DNA of 64,000 nucleotides from positions 1,736,001 to 1,800,000 of the forward strand of contig NZ_CP027116.1 of the NCBI RefSeq assembly GCF_003431975.1, given 5' to 3'. Positions 54,372 to 64,000 of the stretch are shown piece after piece. The DNA comes from Bacillus pumilus (GTDB lineage: Bacteria > Bacillota > Bacilli > Bacillales > Bacillaceae). The position numbers were made by a program, and so were the translations under genes. The notes beneath the pieces were generated by a model. That model was not told the DNA's origin. It searched no databases and saw only the letters and a program-made list of their open reading frames with translations. Each line of letters starts with the position of its first letter. Position 1 is the first letter of the stretch.

Positions 54372-54794
54372 GTGTATGTATCTAAAAAAGAAATAGAAGT
54401 CCGTTATGCAGAAACAGACCAAATGGGCATCGTATATCATGCCAATTATTTAATCTGGATGGAAGTCGGCAGAACAGCACTGATTAAAGAATTAGGATTT
54501 TCCTACGCGCAGCTAGAAGCAGATGGTGCCCTTGCCCCTGTTATAGACTTGCAGGTTCAATATAAAAAGCCATTACTGTACGGTGAGACTGCGACAGTTC
54601 ATACTTGGATTGAAGAATACAATGGCCTCAAAACGGTATATGGCTATGAAATTCAAAAGCCTGATGGGCAAACTGCGATTACTGGGACAACCTCACATAT
54701 TTGTGTAGACAAAGATACCTTTAGACCTATCCAATTTAGAAAAGCTTTTCCTGCCTGGCACAAAGTATACGAGCAGTCGAAAAAGCAGGTTTAA
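54372..54794 (+). CDS. yneP: YneP, hotdog-fold acyl-CoA thioesterase
   Basis: 140 residues, GTG start after GGAGAG. 4-hydroxybenzoyl-CoA thioesterase type: VRYAETDQMGIVYHANYLIW with the catalytic Asp region, and VDKDTFRPIQF near the end. Cytoplasmic; substrate unknown. yneQ begins three bases after its stop. Confidence 0.9.
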   Translation: MYVSKKEIEVRYAETDQMGIVYHANYLIWMEVGRTALIKELGFSYAQLEADGALAPVIDLQVQYKKPLLYGETATVHTWIEEYNGLKTVYGYEIQKPDGQTAITGTTSHICVDKDTFRPIQFRKAFPAWHKVYEQSKKQV

Positions 54795-54797
54795 TTC

Positions 54798-55109
54798 ATG
54801 GCTTTTGGTATTAAAAGAAGCGAGTTAAATGCGTGGAAATCAGCTGTCCAGCAGGGAGAGCTTGCCTTTTTAACACATTATTGGCTTGATGACCGTTTTC
54901 CTCATGCCAATACCGTCACAAAAGCAGCTTGTCAGGATATGAAGCAGTTGATAGAGTGGGGAGAAAAATATGGACTCAAAAAAGAATGGATTCATGACCG
55001 TGCAGGGTTTCCTCACTTTGATTTGATTGGTGAATCGCAAAAAAGAATCCTGCAAAAGGAGCGGTCTTTAGGAAACATTCAGGAATACGGGCTATATATT
55101 GAAGGATAG
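54798..55109 (+). CDS. yneQ: YneQ
   Basis: 103 residues, conserved in this place in B. subtilis. FGIKRSELNAWKSAVQQGEL and HYWLDDRFPHANTVTKAAC are typical. No known domain function. Co-transcribed with yneP. Confidence 0.9.
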   Translation: MAFGIKRSELNAWKSAVQQGELAFLTHYWLDDRFPHANTVTKAACQDMKQLIEWGEKYGLKKEWIHDRAGFPHFDLIGESQKRILQKERSLGNIQEYGLYIEG

Positions 55110-55112
55110 AAC

Positions 55113-55146
55113 AAAAAAGATACCCGAGGGATGAGGTATCTTTTTT
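55113..55146. terminator. Bidirectional terminator between yneQ and yneR
   Basis: AAAAAAGATACC pairs with GGTATCTTTTTT. Confidence 0.85.
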
Positions 55147-55148
55147 GT

Positions 55149-55436
55149 TTATTCATAATGAAACTCTGGTTCTTTCACGGACTCGTTATAATCAATATGC
55201 AGATCATGGTTGTCAAAATACCAAATATCACTTTCTTCTACAAAGAAAGTAATGCCTTCTATTTCAGCGGTTGCGCCAGCATTTTGAGGTTCATCTTTTG
55301 CGACGCCTAGAGAAAAGCCTTTTTGTACATTACTGCACCCGCCATATCTCACAAAAAAGCGAACATGATCACCTTTTTCTAAATCTAGTTCATCCTTGTA
55401 CCAATTGAGTGCATCTTCTTTCATCGTTAATTTCAA
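55149..55436 (-). CDS. yneR: YneR, HesB-like protein
   Basis: 95 residues; HesB/IscA-like fold with VRFFVRYGGCSNVQKGFSL. Only one Cys, so the three-Cys Fe-S site of true IscA is missing. AAAGGGG precedes ATG. Confidence 0.9.
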   Translation of the reverse strand: MKLTMKEDALNWYKDELDLEKGDHVRFFVRYGGCSNVQKGFSLGVAKDEPQNAGATAEIEGITFFVEESDIWYFDNHDLHIDYNESVKEPEFHYE

Positions 55437-55535
55437 TGTGATCGCCCCTTTTTTGAAGTCATGCTGTTTTTAAAAATGCAGGATGCAAAAACAGCTTTTC
55501 TTTACTTTTACCACATCATGAAGCTGATGAAACGG

Positions 55536-56117
55536 CTATAGCCATTTGATTTTCGGTTCAGTTTTGTTGAAAATTCGTTTGAGGTTGGCAATGTGTCTGT
55601 AGATGACAAAGCCAGCAAGAACAGCAACAACAATGATTAAGAATACGTCTTTGGTGAATATGCTGTAAATGAATGTATAGATGCCGGTCAACATCGATGA
55701 TAGTGAAACATATTTACTAATGTATAAAAATAAGAAAAAAGCAGCGATCATCGTGATAAATAAGAATGGGGCATAAAATAATAACACGCCGCCAGATGTA
55801 GCGACTGCTTTTCCCCCTTTAAATTTTGCAAAGACAGGAAAGCTGTGACCGATAACAGCAGCAACTCCTGCTAATAAGGGATGAATGTCCAGTTGCATGA
55901 AAAACGGTAATGCTGAAGCAAGAGTCCCCTTTAAAATATCAGCTGAAATAACAATAGACCCTGCTTTTACACCAAGCGTACGAAATGCATTCGTCGCACC
56001 TAGGTTTCCGCTGCCATGTTCACGGATATCAATACCCTTTGCAGCTTTCCCGACAATGAGACCGGATGGAATACTGCCGAGAAGATAAGCCAAAATAAAC
56101 ATCAAAGCAATTAACAT
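55536..56117 (-). CDS. plsY: Glycerol-3-phosphate acyltransferase PlsY
   Basis: 193 residues from the ATG eight bases after AAAGGAG. Five spans and the three PlsY motifs: [26 protein letters not shown], and [20 protein letters not shown]. Transfers acyl from acyl-phosphate to glycerol-3-phosphate, the first step of phospholipid synthesis. Confidence 0.96.
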   Translation of the reverse strand: MLIALMFILAYLLGSIPSGLIVGKAAKGIDIREHGSGNLGATNAFRTLGVKAGSIVISADILKGTLASALPFFMQLDIHPLLAGVAAVIGHSFPVFAKFKGGKAVATSGGVLLFYAPFLFITMIAAFFLFLYISKYVSLSSMLTGIYTFIYSIFTKDVFLIIVVAVLAGFVIYRHIANLKRIFNKTEPKIKWL

Positions 56118-56271
56118 CTGCATAACTCCTTTATATTCTCCCTCTTGTCTTACATTTTAACATGATCTTATGAAAAACATGGGGATCTTTTTTTGAAAAA
56201 ATCGAAAGCAGATGGATTCAGCTTTGTTTTTCAGCAGAAGTTCGCTAAAATAGAGAGAAAGGGGTGTTTGG

Positions 56272-56685
56272 ATGAATCATCCAACGAAACAAGAAATTGG
56301 CCGTATATTAAAGAGCAGTAAACGAATTGCTGTTGTTGGGTTATCCGATCAGCCGCACCGGACGTCTTATATGGTGTCTAAAGCGATGCAGGATGCCGGT
56401 TATGAGATCATTCCGGTGAATCCAACGATCGATGAAGCACTTGGAGTGAAAGCGGTCGCTTCTTTAAAAGACATAAAAGAGCCTGTTGATATTGTTAATG
56501 TCTTTAGACGCTCAGAGTTTTTGCCTGAAGTGGCAGAAGAATTTCTTGAAATGGACGCACCTGTTTTTTGGGCGCAGCAAGGCGTATATCACGAAGAAGC
56601 GAAAAGGCTGATTGAGGAAAATGGTAAGGTCGCCATTATGGATTTATGCATCAAGGTGGCTCATGCAATGACAAAAACTCATTAA
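56272..56685 (+). CDS. yneT: YneT, CoA-binding protein
   Basis: 137 residues; CoA-binding Rossmann domain: RIAVVGLSDQPHRTSYMVSK, PVNPTIDEALG, VDIVNVFRRSEFLPE. AAAGGGG precedes ATG. Confidence 0.93.
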   Translation: MNHPTKQEIGRILKSSKRIAVVGLSDQPHRTSYMVSKAMQDAGYEIIPVNPTIDEALGVKAVASLKDIKEPVDIVNVFRRSEFLPEVAEEFLEMDAPVFWAQQGVYHEEAKRLIEENGKVAIMDLCIKVAHAMTKTH

Positions 56686-56692
56686 ATCGTCA

Positions 56693-56727
56693 AAAATCCT
56701 TGGTTTTTCAAGGATTTTTGCTTTTTT
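56693..56727 (+). terminator. Terminator of yneT
   Basis: AAAATCCTTG and CAAGGATTTT arms around GTTTTT, then T-run. Confidence 0.8.
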
Positions 56728-56831
56728 GTTGCAGAAATATATTTGCGATTCTAGTAGAAAGCGATAAAATAAGGCGACAGGGACATATCGGTGACCTTGC
56801 ATATCTAGATAAAGAGCGATAAGATAAAAAT

Positions 56832-56845
56832 AGAACGTTTGTTCT
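56832..56845. promoter_or_regulatory. LexA-like box upstream of parEC
   Basis: AGAAC-GTTT-GTTCT keeps the AAC-N4-GTT core of the LexA box, 257 bp before parE; parEC was reported in the B. subtilis SOS regulon. The rest of 56728-57101 holds no convincing gene. Confidence 0.5.
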
Positions 56846-57101
56846 GTTTTGCTAAAACCATCATATGATTGCATTTGGCTTATGAAACAGTCTTGTTTAT
56901 AATGGACTTCTAGTTCTGATTTCAGAATGTAGAACATCCTCATAGCCGAGCAAAAGAGCATGTATTGCTGAACCACACATGCATGGTGATGATGCAGCTT
57001 ATTAAAGTAGACAGTAATGAGCAGCATGATCATCATTAAAATCTAGAGAGATCATTTGATGGTTAGCCGGTTATGTTTGTTAGTGAAAGGGGATTAAGCA
57101 T

Positions 57102-59069
57102 TTGGTTAAAAAGCAGCAAGTAGATTATAACGATGATTCTATTCAGGTGCTAGAGGGGCTTGAAGCGGTCCGTAAACGTCCAGGGATGTATATTGGATCT
57201 ACGGATTCACGCGGTCTTCATCACCTTGTCTATGAGATTGTAGACAACTCTGTCGATGAAGTGCTCGCTGGCCATGGAGACCATATCATTGTCAAAATAC
57301 ATAAAGATAACAGCATTTCCGTCCAAGATAAAGGGCGAGGAATGCCTACTGGTATGCATAAGCTTGGAAAACCGACACCTGAGATCATTTTAACGGTCCT
57401 TCATGCAGGCGGAAAATTTGGTCAAGGCGGATATAAAACAAGTGGTGGGCTTCACGGAGTTGGGGCATCTGTTGTGAACGCGCTGTCAGAATGGCTCACT
57501 GTCACAATTGAACGCGACGGCTTTATTTATCATCAGCGCTTTGAAAACGGCGGAAAGCCTGCCACATCACTTGAAAAAGTCGGAAAAACGAAAAAAACAG
57601 GAACACTGATTCATTTTAAACCAGATCGAGTCATGTTCAGTGTCACGACCTATAATTTCGACACTTTATCAGAACGTTTAAGAGAATCTGCCTTTTTATT
57701 AAAAGGATTAAAAATAGAGCTGATTGATGAACGACATGATGTACAAGAAACCTTTTATTATGAGACGGGCATTGAGGCATTCGTTGCTTATTTAAATGAA
57801 GAAAAAGACGTTCTCAGTGAAGTGGTTTCATTTGAAGGAGAGCATCAATCTATCGAAGTAGACTTTGCTTTTCAATTCAACGATGGCTACTCGGAGAATA
57901 TTCTTTCCTTCGTCAATAACGTCAGAACAAAAGATGGCGGTACGCATGAGTCCGGTGCCAAAACGGCGATGACAAGAGCCTTTAATGAATATGCACGCAA
58001 AGTGGCCCTTTTAAAAGAAAAAGACAAAAATTTAGAGGGCACTGATATTCGCGAAGGACTGTCTGCTATTATTTCTGTCAGAATTCCTGAAGAACTGCTT
58101 CAATTTGAAGGCCAGACAAAAGGAAAGCTTGGGACAAGTGAGGCTCGCTCAGCTGTTGACGCTGTTATTTCTGAAAAGCTGGCTTATTTCCTTGAAGAAA
58201 ACAGGGAAACAGCTACTCTTCTTGTGAAAAAAGCGATTAAAGCACAGCAGGCAAGAGAAGCTGCTAGAAAAGCACGTGAAGAAGCAAGGAGCGGCAAGAA
58301 ACGGAAAAAGTCCGAAGCGACACTGAGCGGAAAATTAACACCTGCTCAATCCAGAAACCCGGCAAGAAACGAATTGTACTTAGTAGAGGGAGACTCAGCG
58401 GGCGGGTCAGCAAAGCAAGGGCGTGACCGTAAATTCCAAGCGGTGCTGCCGCTTCGTGGAAAGGTCATCAACACAGAAAAAGCAAAGCTTGCTGATATTT
58501 TCAAAAATGAAGAAATCAACACCATTATTCATGCCATCGGTGGAGGCGTCGGTGTCGATTTTAATGTAGAAGACATCAATTACGACAAAATCGTGATTAT
58601 GACAGATGCTGATACAGATGGAGCGCATATTCAAGTGCTTCTACTTACGTTCTTTTACCGCTATATGAAGCCGCTGATCGAACATGGCAAAGTGTTTATT
58701 GCACTACCGCCTTTATATAAAGTCAGCAAAGGCTCAGGGAAAAAAGAAGTCATTGAGTACGCATGGTCTGATGAAGAAATGGATGATGTACTGAAGAAGG
58801 TTGGAAAAGGGTACACGATTCAGCGCTATAAAGGTTTAGGTGAAATGAACGCCGACCAGCTATGGGAAACGACAATGAATCCAGAATCGAGAACACTTGT
58901 CAGGGTCAAAATCGATGATGCTGCACGTGTGGAACGCCGCGTCACGACATTAATGGGTGACAAAGTAGAGCCACGCCGTAAATGGATTGAAAAGAATGTC
59001 GCCTTTGGACTCGATGAGGAAAGCAACATTCTTGAAAATGAAAACTTGTCGCTAGCTGAGGAGGTTTAA
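57102..59069 (+). CDS. parE: DNA topoisomerase IV subunit B
   Basis: 655 residues, TTG start after AAAGGGG. GHKL ATPase ([40 protein letters not shown]), transducer, and TOPRIM with [15 protein letters not shown] and [10 protein letters not shown]. With ParC it unlinks daughter chromosomes. Two bases before parC, hence coupled. Confidence 0.97.
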   Translation: MVKKQQVDYNDDSIQVLEGLEAVRKRPGMYIGSTDSRGLHHLVYEIVDNSVDEVLAGHGDHIIVKIHKDNSISVQDKGRGMPTGMHKLGKPTPEIILTVLHAGGKFGQGGYKTSGGLHGVGASVVNALSEWLTVTIERDGFIYHQRFENGGKPATSLEKVGKTKKTGTLIHFKPDRVMFSVTTYNFDTLSERLRESAFLLKGLKIELIDERHDVQETFYYETGIEAFVAYLNEEKDVLSEVVSFEGEHQSIEVDFAFQFNDGYSENILSFVNNVRTKDGGTHESGAKTAMTRAFNEYARKVALLKEKDKNLEGTDIREGLSAIISVRIPEELLQFEGQTKGKLGTSEARSAVDAVISEKLAYFLEENRETATLLVKKAIKAQQAREAARKAREEARSGKKRKKSEATLSGKLTPAQSRNPARNELYLVEGDSAGGSAKQGRDRKFQAVLPLRGKVINTEKAKLADIFKNEEINTIIHAIGGGVGVDFNVEDINYDKIVIMTDADTDGAHIQVLLLTFFYRYMKPLIEHGKVFIALPPLYKVSKGSGKKEVIEYAWSDEEMDDVLKKVGKGYTIQRYKGLGEMNADQLWETTMNPESRTLVRVKIDDAARVERRVTTLMGDKVEPRRKWIEKNVAFGLDEESNILENENLSLAEEV

Positions 59070-59071
59070 AC

Positions 59072-61510
59072 ATGGCACAACAAGAACGATTTCATGATTT
59101 ACCATTAGAAGAAGTAATCGGAGACCGGTTTGGTCGCTATAGTAAATATATTATCCAAGATCGTGCGCTTCCAGATGCGCGAGATGGACTAAAGCCTGTA
59201 CAACGGAGAATTTTATATGCGATGTACGCAGAAGGAAACACGCAGGATAAAAACTTCCGTAAAGCGGCGAAAACAGTCGGTAACGTCATTGGTAACTATC
59301 ATCCGCACGGTGACTCATCTGTTTATGAAGCGATGGTGAGAATGAGCCAGGATTGGAAAGTACGAAATGTGCTGATTGAGATGCATGGGAATAATGGGAG
59401 TATTGATGGAGATCCGCCTGCTGCTATGCGTTATACGGAAGCAAGGCTGTCTGCCATTGCTTCAGAGCTTTTAAAAGACTTAGACAAGGAAACCGTCGAA
59501 TTTGTCGCAAACTTTGATGATACAAGCAAAGAGCCAGTTGTATTACCAGCGATGTTTCCAAACCTTCTTGTGAACGGATCAACAGGAATATCAGCTGGTT
59601 ATGCTACTGATATTCCGCCGCATCACCTGGGAGAGGTGATTGATGGGGTCATTAAACGAATCGAACAGCCGCATTGTACGGTTGAGGATTTAATGACGGT
59701 CATCAAAGGTCCAGATTTCCCAACAGGCGGTATCATTCAAGGGGTAGATGGGATTAAGAAGGCTTATGAAACAGGAAAAGGAAAGATTATGATTCGCGGA
59801 AAAGCGGAGATTGAAACTATCCGCGGTGGACGTCAGCAAATCGTGATTACAGAAATTCCTTATGAAGTGAATAAAGCCAACCTCGTCAAAAAGATGGACG
59901 AGTTCCGAATTGAAAGAAAAGTGGAAGGAATTTCAGAGGTTCGCGATGAGACAGACCGAACAGGACTTCGAATCGTAGTAGAGCTAAAAAAAGAAGCAGA
60001 CGCAAATGGTGTCTTGAATTTCTTATATAAAAACTCAGATCTGCAAATCCCATATAACTTTAATATGGTGGCGATACATAATCGTAGACCAACCTTAATG
60101 ACGCTGACGACTGTACTGGATGCGTATATTACCCATCAAAAAGAAGTCGTAACAAATCGTTCAACATATGAGCTGCGAAAAGCAAAAGAGCGTCATCATA
60201 TTGTAGATGGATTGATTAAGGCGCTTTCGATCTTAGATGAAGTCATTGCTACTATCCGCTCATCTAATGATAAGCGGGATGCGAAAAACAACTTGATGGA
60301 GAAATATGACTTTACAGAAGCTCAATCAGAAGCGATTGTTTCTCTCCAGTTATACCGTTTAACGAATACGGATATTACGCAATTACGAGATGAAGCAAGA
60401 GAGCTAGACGTACGTATAGCAGAGCTTGAAGACATTTTAGCAAACGAGAAAAAACTGCTAAAGGTCATTACAAACAATTTGAAAAAGCTCAAAAAGACAT
60501 ATGCAGATGAGAGACGATCTGTCATTGAGGAAAAAATCGAAGAAATTAAGATTAACCTTGAAGTGATGATCGCATCAGAGGATGTCTACGTCACGGTCAC
60601 GAAGGATGGATACATCAAACGGACAAGCCAGCGCTCCTATGCCGCATCTAACGGTAAGGACTTTGGCATGAAGGATACTGACCGTCTAATTCATCAGTTT
60701 GAAATGAATACAACGGATGTCCTTCTATTGTTTACGAATAAAGGAAGCTACATTTATTGTCCTGTTCATCAGCTGCCAGATATACGCTGGAAAGACATGG
60801 GGCAGCATATCACGAATATCATTTCAATTGATCGTGATGAATCAATCCAAAAAGCCATTCCAATTAAAGAATTTGATGAAACGTCGTATCTTCTGTTCTT
60901 TACAAAAGGCGGAATGGTGAAGAAAACAGAGCTTCTTCAATATAAAGCGCAGCGCTATTCGAAACCGCTTGTCGCCTTGAATTTAAAAGGAGACGATGAA
61001 CTCGTAGATGTTCATGTGACAACAGGTCAGCAGGAATTGTTTATTGCGACGAAAAATGGCTATGGACTGTGGTTTGATGAAGAAGAAGTAAGTGTTGTTG
61101 GTCCGAGAGCGGCTGGTGTCAAAGGAATCAACTTGAAGGATGGGGACGAAGTAGTCTCTGGCCAGATCATTGATCCAAAGAACGATGTCCTCGTGCTGAC
61201 GACACAAAGAGGGGCCGTGAAGCGAATGAACCTCTCTGAATTTGATAAAACATCAAGAGCAAAACGCGGAGTTCTGATGCTAAGAGAATTAAAGAAAAAT
61301 CCTCACCGTATTGTGGCTGTGATTGCTGCATCTCTGCACGATACTCTAGAGATTGATATGGAGAAGGGTGCAACGATTCCGCTTGACATCTCTACTCTTA
61401 GAGCGAATGACCGCTATAGCAATGGATCATTTATTGTAGATGAGGAAGAGCAGGGAGAAGTCACTCATGTTCTTTTAACACCTGAATCTGCACCAGATGA
61501 TAATAAATAA
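59072..61510 (+). CDS. parC: DNA topoisomerase IV subunit A
   Basis: 812 residues. Winged-helix region with the quinolone-determining stretch [18 protein letters not shown] (Ser-Ser kept, no resistance change obvious) and the catalytic Tyr in [15 protein letters not shown]-terminal beta-pinwheel with repeated blades ([29 protein letters not shown]). GAGGAGG precedes ATG. Confidence 0.97.
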   Translation: MAQQERFHDLPLEEVIGDRFGRYSKYIIQDRALPDARDGLKPVQRRILYAMYAEGNTQDKNFRKAAKTVGNVIGNYHPHGDSSVYEAMVRMSQDWKVRNVLIEMHGNNGSIDGDPPAAMRYTEARLSAIASELLKDLDKETVEFVANFDDTSKEPVVLPAMFPNLLVNGSTGISAGYATDIPPHHLGEVIDGVIKRIEQPHCTVEDLMTVIKGPDFPTGGIIQGVDGIKKAYETGKGKIMIRGKAEIETIRGGRQQIVITEIPYEVNKANLVKKMDEFRIERKVEGISEVRDETDRTGLRIVVELKKEADANGVLNFLYKNSDLQIPYNFNMVAIHNRRPTLMTLTTVLDAYITHQKEVVTNRSTYELRKAKERHHIVDGLIKALSILDEVIATIRSSNDKRDAKNNLMEKYDFTEAQSEAIVSLQLYRLTNTDITQLRDEARELDVRIAELEDILANEKKLLKVITNNLKKLKKTYADERRSVIEEKIEEIKINLEVMIASEDVYVTVTKDGYIKRTSQRSYAASNGKDFGMKDTDRLIHQFEMNTTDVLLLFTNKGSYIYCPVHQLPDIRWKDMGQHITNIISIDRDESIQKAIPIKEFDETSYLLFFTKGGMVKKTELLQYKAQRYSKPLVALNLKGDDELVDVHVTTGQQELFIATKNGYGLWFDEEEVSVVGPRAAGVKGINLKDGDEVVSGQIIDPKNDVLVLTTQRGAVKRMNLSEFDKTSRAKRGVLMLRELKKNPHRIVAVIAASLHDTLEIDMEKGATIPLDISTLRANDRYSNGSFIVDEEEQGEVTHVLLTPESAPDDNK

Positions 61511-61519
61511 ACAAACGAA

Positions 61520-61555
61520 AACCCCCTGCGATAAACCAGGGGGTTCCTTTTATAT
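61520..61555 (+). terminator. Terminator of parEC
   Basis: CCCCCTG and CAGGGGG arms around CGATAAAC, then TTCCTTTT. Confidence 0.85.
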
Positions 61556-61567
61556 ATGGGCCATTTT

Positions 61568-61693
61568 TTAGCTCTCGTGGTTGCCAAACATGCTTGTAAT
61601 GGCGTGCACTACTTCAATTCCTTGGTAGACGAAAAGTGAAAGTGAAGTAACAGAGAATAGACCTAAAATGAATACTCTTAAGAAAAATAACAT
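61568..61693 (-). CDS. Very small membrane peptide
   Basis: 41 residues: MLFFLRVFILGLFSVTSLSL then FVYQGIEVVHAITSMFGNHES. One span with a short acidic end. GGGAGG lies nine bases before ATG, which is the main evidence. About 45 bp downstream of the next small membrane gene on the same strand, so probably co-transcribed. No family known to me. Confidence 0.55.
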   Translation of the reverse strand: MLFFLRVFILGLFSVTSLSLFVYQGIEVVHAITSMFGNHES

Positions 61694-61736
61694 CGTGTAA
61701 AACCTCCCAATTTTTGTTTTGATTTAGATGGTTGGG

Positions 61737-62072
61737 TTAAACACGAGCTAGTCGGAAATACGAAGACTGGTAAAACACTGCAAGTAAATGCTTCTTTTTC
61801 CGGTCATAATGATCAGTATGAGTGATGCGTGCAAATCCAGCTGTTATACTGCCTATCATCAGCAGTGCTGTAAATGCGGCAAATACTGCGTTCACATGTT
61901 TTTGTTTCTTTTCATCGCCCGTTGTCTGGACGAGTTTCATTTCATGTGATTCTTGATCAGCAACCACCTTTGCATGATGGTATACCTGAACGGAATGAGG
62001 CATTGAGAACAAATGAAAACTTGCAAGTGCTATGAATAAGACAGCTAATTTTAGCAGCATATTTTTTTTCAT
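61737..62072 (-). CDS. Small exported or membrane protein of unknown function
   Basis: 111 residues from the ATG eight bases after AAGGGG. Two hydrophobic segments, about 6-22 (MLLKLAVLFIALASFHLF) and about 62-80 (VFAAFTALLMIGSITAGFA), with a polar loop outside (HHAKVVADQESHEMKLV) and a basic tail. No recognisable domain. Confidence 0.65.
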   Translation of the reverse strand: MKKNMLLKLAVLFIALASFHLFSMPHSVQVYHHAKVVADQESHEMKLVQTTGDEKKQKHVNAVFAAFTALLMIGSITAGFARITHTDHYDRKKKHLLAVFYQSSYFRLARV

Positions 62073-62228
62073 TTTTCTCACCCCTTCCTGTTTATTTTCA
62101 TGATCTTACCACGTTTTCTGTTATTTGAAAAGCCTCATTTTTTTACTTTCCCTCTTTAAAAAAGCGATAAACATCAGGACATTTATAGGACTATTTCACT
62201 TCATGAAAGGTTTCAATTTATTTTTTAA

Positions 62229-62262
62229 ATTTAAAAAAAGTGCCATGATCGAGGATCAGACA
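62229..62262 (-). terminator. Terminator of the MFS gene
   Basis: Minus strand: AAAGTG..TGATC pairs with GATCA..CACTTT, followed by a T-run. Confidence 0.65.
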
Positions 62263-62265
62263 CTT

Positions 62266-63438
62266 TTAGTGAACTTGCAATGAATGAGGTTTTGCGACAG
62301 CTTTCGTAAAGATTCCTGCTATACATATGGCAAAAAGAACAAAAATAAAGGCGTGAAGCAGTCCTACTTGATTGGCGAGCAGACCTAATATTGGCGGGCC
62401 AGATAGGGAGGCTGTGTACCCTGATAAGGTCACAATGCTGACGCGTTTGACCGCGTACCGGCTGTCATCGCCAGCTGCAGAAATGGTTAGCGGGAAGCCT
62501 AAAGAAGCGCCAAGTCCCCATAAAAAGATCGATATCATACAGACAACAAGTGAAATCTTTAAAATAACCAAGAACAGTCCGGTAGCTGCTGATAAAATGG
62601 CAATTCTCAGCAATAACACTCTGCCGAAACGATCGATCAAACGTCCGCTAATCAGTCTGCCGCTAATCATTCCACATAAAAATAAAGCATAGATGACTGT
62701 ACTCATGGAATGTGAAACTTGATAGCCATCCACCATCGCAAGTGGAATCCAATCATTGGCAGATCCTTCGACAAACGCAAGACATAAGGCGATCATGGCA
62801 AGAGAGACCGTTCGTTTGTTCAGCCACGCGGTTTGAGTATCATTGATTGTATCTGGCTGTTTCTCGTGCTGATCCTTTCCTGTACCGTGGGGGATAAACC
62901 GGGTACAAATCAAGATGCTAAAAAAGAAAAGAAGGGCAATGACAAGTAGGTGATTCAACACAGAGACCCCTAGATGGATAAAAAGAATGCCAGCCCCTGC
63001 CCCGATTAAAGTGCCAATGCTAAAGGAAGCGTGCAAGATGGGCAAAATGGTTTTCTTGATCCTGTATTCAATTTCAGTTCCTTCCAGGTTCATCGCCACA
63101 TTGCACATACCTGAGCCAGCTCCAAAAAGAAATAGGCCGGCAGTGACAACAAAGATAGAGGAGAGGGCTGACCCAATGGCGAGAGTGGTAAATCCAAAGA
63201 ACATCAAAAACGCACTGATGATAATGGCCACGCGGCCGCCTTTTTTTCGGACAAATACATTTGAAAGAACAAGCCCAACAATTGAACCAACGGATAAGCC
63301 AAGTAAAATAAGACCCATCGTTCCTGTATTCGCTTGTAATAAATCTCTGACTTCCGGTGTCCGTGAAAACCATGTAGAGATGGAGATACCAGACATTGTG
63401 AAAATAATGATGATCGCTTTATACCACTTTAATTCCAT
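62266..63438 (-). CDS. Major facilitator superfamily transporter
   Basis: 390 residues with twelve predicted spans. The loop between spans 2 and 3 reads FVRKKGGRVAII (the MFS G-x3-D-R-x-G-R/K-R position), and SGRLISGRLIDRFGRVLLLR repeats it in the second half. It resembles the YbjJ/FucP-like branch. Substrate unknown. ATG at 63438 with a weak upstream AGGG. Confidence 0.85.
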   Translation of the reverse strand: MELKWYKAIIIIFTMSGISISTWFSRTPEVRDLLQANTGTMGLILLGLSVGSIVGLVLSNVFVRKKGGRVAIIISAFLMFFGFTTLAIGSALSSIFVVTAGLFLFGAGSGMCNVAMNLEGTEIEYRIKKTILPILHASFSIGTLIGAGAGILFIHLGVSVLNHLLVIALLFFFSILICTRFIPHGTGKDQHEKQPDTINDTQTAWLNKRTVSLAMIALCLAFVEGSANDWIPLAMVDGYQVSHSMSTVIYALFLCGMISGRLISGRLIDRFGRVLLLRIAILSAATGLFLVILKISLVVCMISIFLWGLGASLGFPLTISAAGDDSRYAVKRVSIVTLSGYTASLSGPPILGLLANQVGLLHAFIFVLFAICIAGIFTKAVAKPHSLQVH

Positions 63439-63621
63439 GTCATGTAATCCCTCACATTTAAAGATGTATCTGCTTGCTGAACAAATCTACTCGATTATAA
63501 ATGAGACTGGCTGATTCGTAAATAACTTGAGGGTGGAACATCTTCAATTCTGTTCAAAAGATAACATACCTTCACAATTCTTCTGATGAAACGGTAAAAT
63601 AAACACAAAGGGGGAGAAAGG

Positions 63622-64000
63622 ATGAAATCATATCGCATCGGTGTATTAAAAGGAGACGGGATTGGGCCAGAAATTGTACAATCCAATATGCGCATCTTAA
63701 TGGCAGCGCTATCAAATTTTCAGGAGTCATTTGTAGAATGGATTGAATGTCCAATTGGCTTTGAAGCCATCCATGCTTACCAAGATCCTGTACCGCCATC
63801 TACTATAGAAGAATTAAAAAAATGCCATGGGTGGATTTTAGGACCTCATGATTCCTCCTCATACCCAGAGAGATTGAAAGAGAGAAGAAATCCGAGTGGA
63901 GAGCTTCGTCATACGTTTGATTTATTTGCAAACATTCGACCATCTCAATCATTACCCGGAATACATGGACTTGTGCAAAACGTCGATCTCGTTATTTTTC
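63622..64000 (+). CDS. Isocitrate/isopropylmalate-dehydrogenase-family enzyme (partial)
   Basis: The first 126 codons are in the window; the gene runs off the right edge. MKSYRIGVLKGDGIGPEIVQ is the family N-terminus; GWILGPHDSSSYP and NPSGELRHTFDLFANIRPSQ hold the substrate-binding Arg residues expected for NAD(P)-dependent beta-decarboxylating dehydrogenases. The substrate may be isopropylmalate, isocitrate, tartrate or homoisocitrate. GGGGGAG, AAAGG precede ATG. Not beside leu genes, so leuB is unlikely. Confidence 0.85.
   Translation, partial: MKSYRIGVLKGDGIGPEIVQSNMRILMAALSNFQESFVEWIECPIGFEAIHAYQDPVPPSTIEELKKCHGWILGPHDSSSYPERLKERRNPSGELRHTFDLFANIRPSQSLPGIHGLVQNVDLVIF

Noticed and set aside
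56644..57036. 130-codon minus-strand frame before parE
   Set aside because: It overlaps the end of yneT and its terminator, has odd composition (Cys, His, Tyr, Phe) and no good ribosome-binding site.

Overview
The window looks like a chromosomal segment of a Bacillus of the B. pumilus / B. safensis / B. altitudinis group. It opens with the last codons of glnA and reaches a conserved Bacillus core block: lexA-yneA-yneB-ynzC-tkt-sirA-yneF-ynzD-ccdA-ccdC-yneK-cotM-sspP-sspO-citB-yneN-sspN-tlp-yneP-yneQ-yneR-plsY-yneT-parE-parC. Species-group hints are a glutamyl endopeptidase, a FatR/CYP102 pair and a ydaT-like gene, with moderate A+T content. The species call is an inference from gene content only.

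Layout. (1) 1-12.2 kb is accessory DNA after glnA. It holds an orphan Phr-like peptide with two copies of TDRNTT, an HxlR/RidA pair between direct repeats, a rap-phr cassette, an LXG polymorphic-toxin locus with two further toxin-tip/immunity modules, a macrodomain gene, decayed genes, a frataxin-like gene preceded by a tRNA-like RNA of about 196 nt, and a second rap-phr cassette. (2) 12.4-18.9 kb carries a Gly/Tyr-rich small protein, a DUF1275 membrane protein, divergent ligD/ku for spore end-joining, ydaT, a VOC protein and an Rrf2 repressor with its NAD(P)-binding target. (3) 19.1-25.1 kb is a six-gene circular-bacteriocin cluster of the AS-48 type that includes a membrane M48 metallopeptidase and a Yip1-like protein. 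(4) 25.2-25.7 kb is an IS1182-type remnant. (5) 25.9-41.4 kb is metabolic and stress cargo: lutABC, a DMT exporter, a three-domain RNA kinase-phosphatase-ligase, fatR-CYP102, glutamyl endopeptidase, NucB-like nuclease, RsbR paralogue, iseA and a spore-coat-like gene. (6) 41.4-61.5 kb is the syntenic core block. (7) 61.5-64 kb has two small membrane proteins, an MFS transporter and the start of an isocitrate/isopropylmalate-dehydrogenase-family gene.

How the parts work together. Regulatory sites visible by eye agree with known Bacillus circuits: three LexA boxes between lexA and yneA, a CcpC-type dyad before citB, a WalR box before iseA, a FatR-like palindrome before fatR, and two matching operators for the Rrf2 regulator. 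The window is rich in peptide signalling and intercellular competition: three Phr-like genes, two Rap proteins, LXG toxin modules and a bacteriocin.

Most unusual items: the tRNA-like RNA with a structured insertion where the anticodon arm should be; the toxin-tip modules whose ribosome-binding sites sit inside terminator-like hairpins; the divergent circular bacteriocin cluster with its own M48 peptidase; and the doubled TDRNTT peptide.
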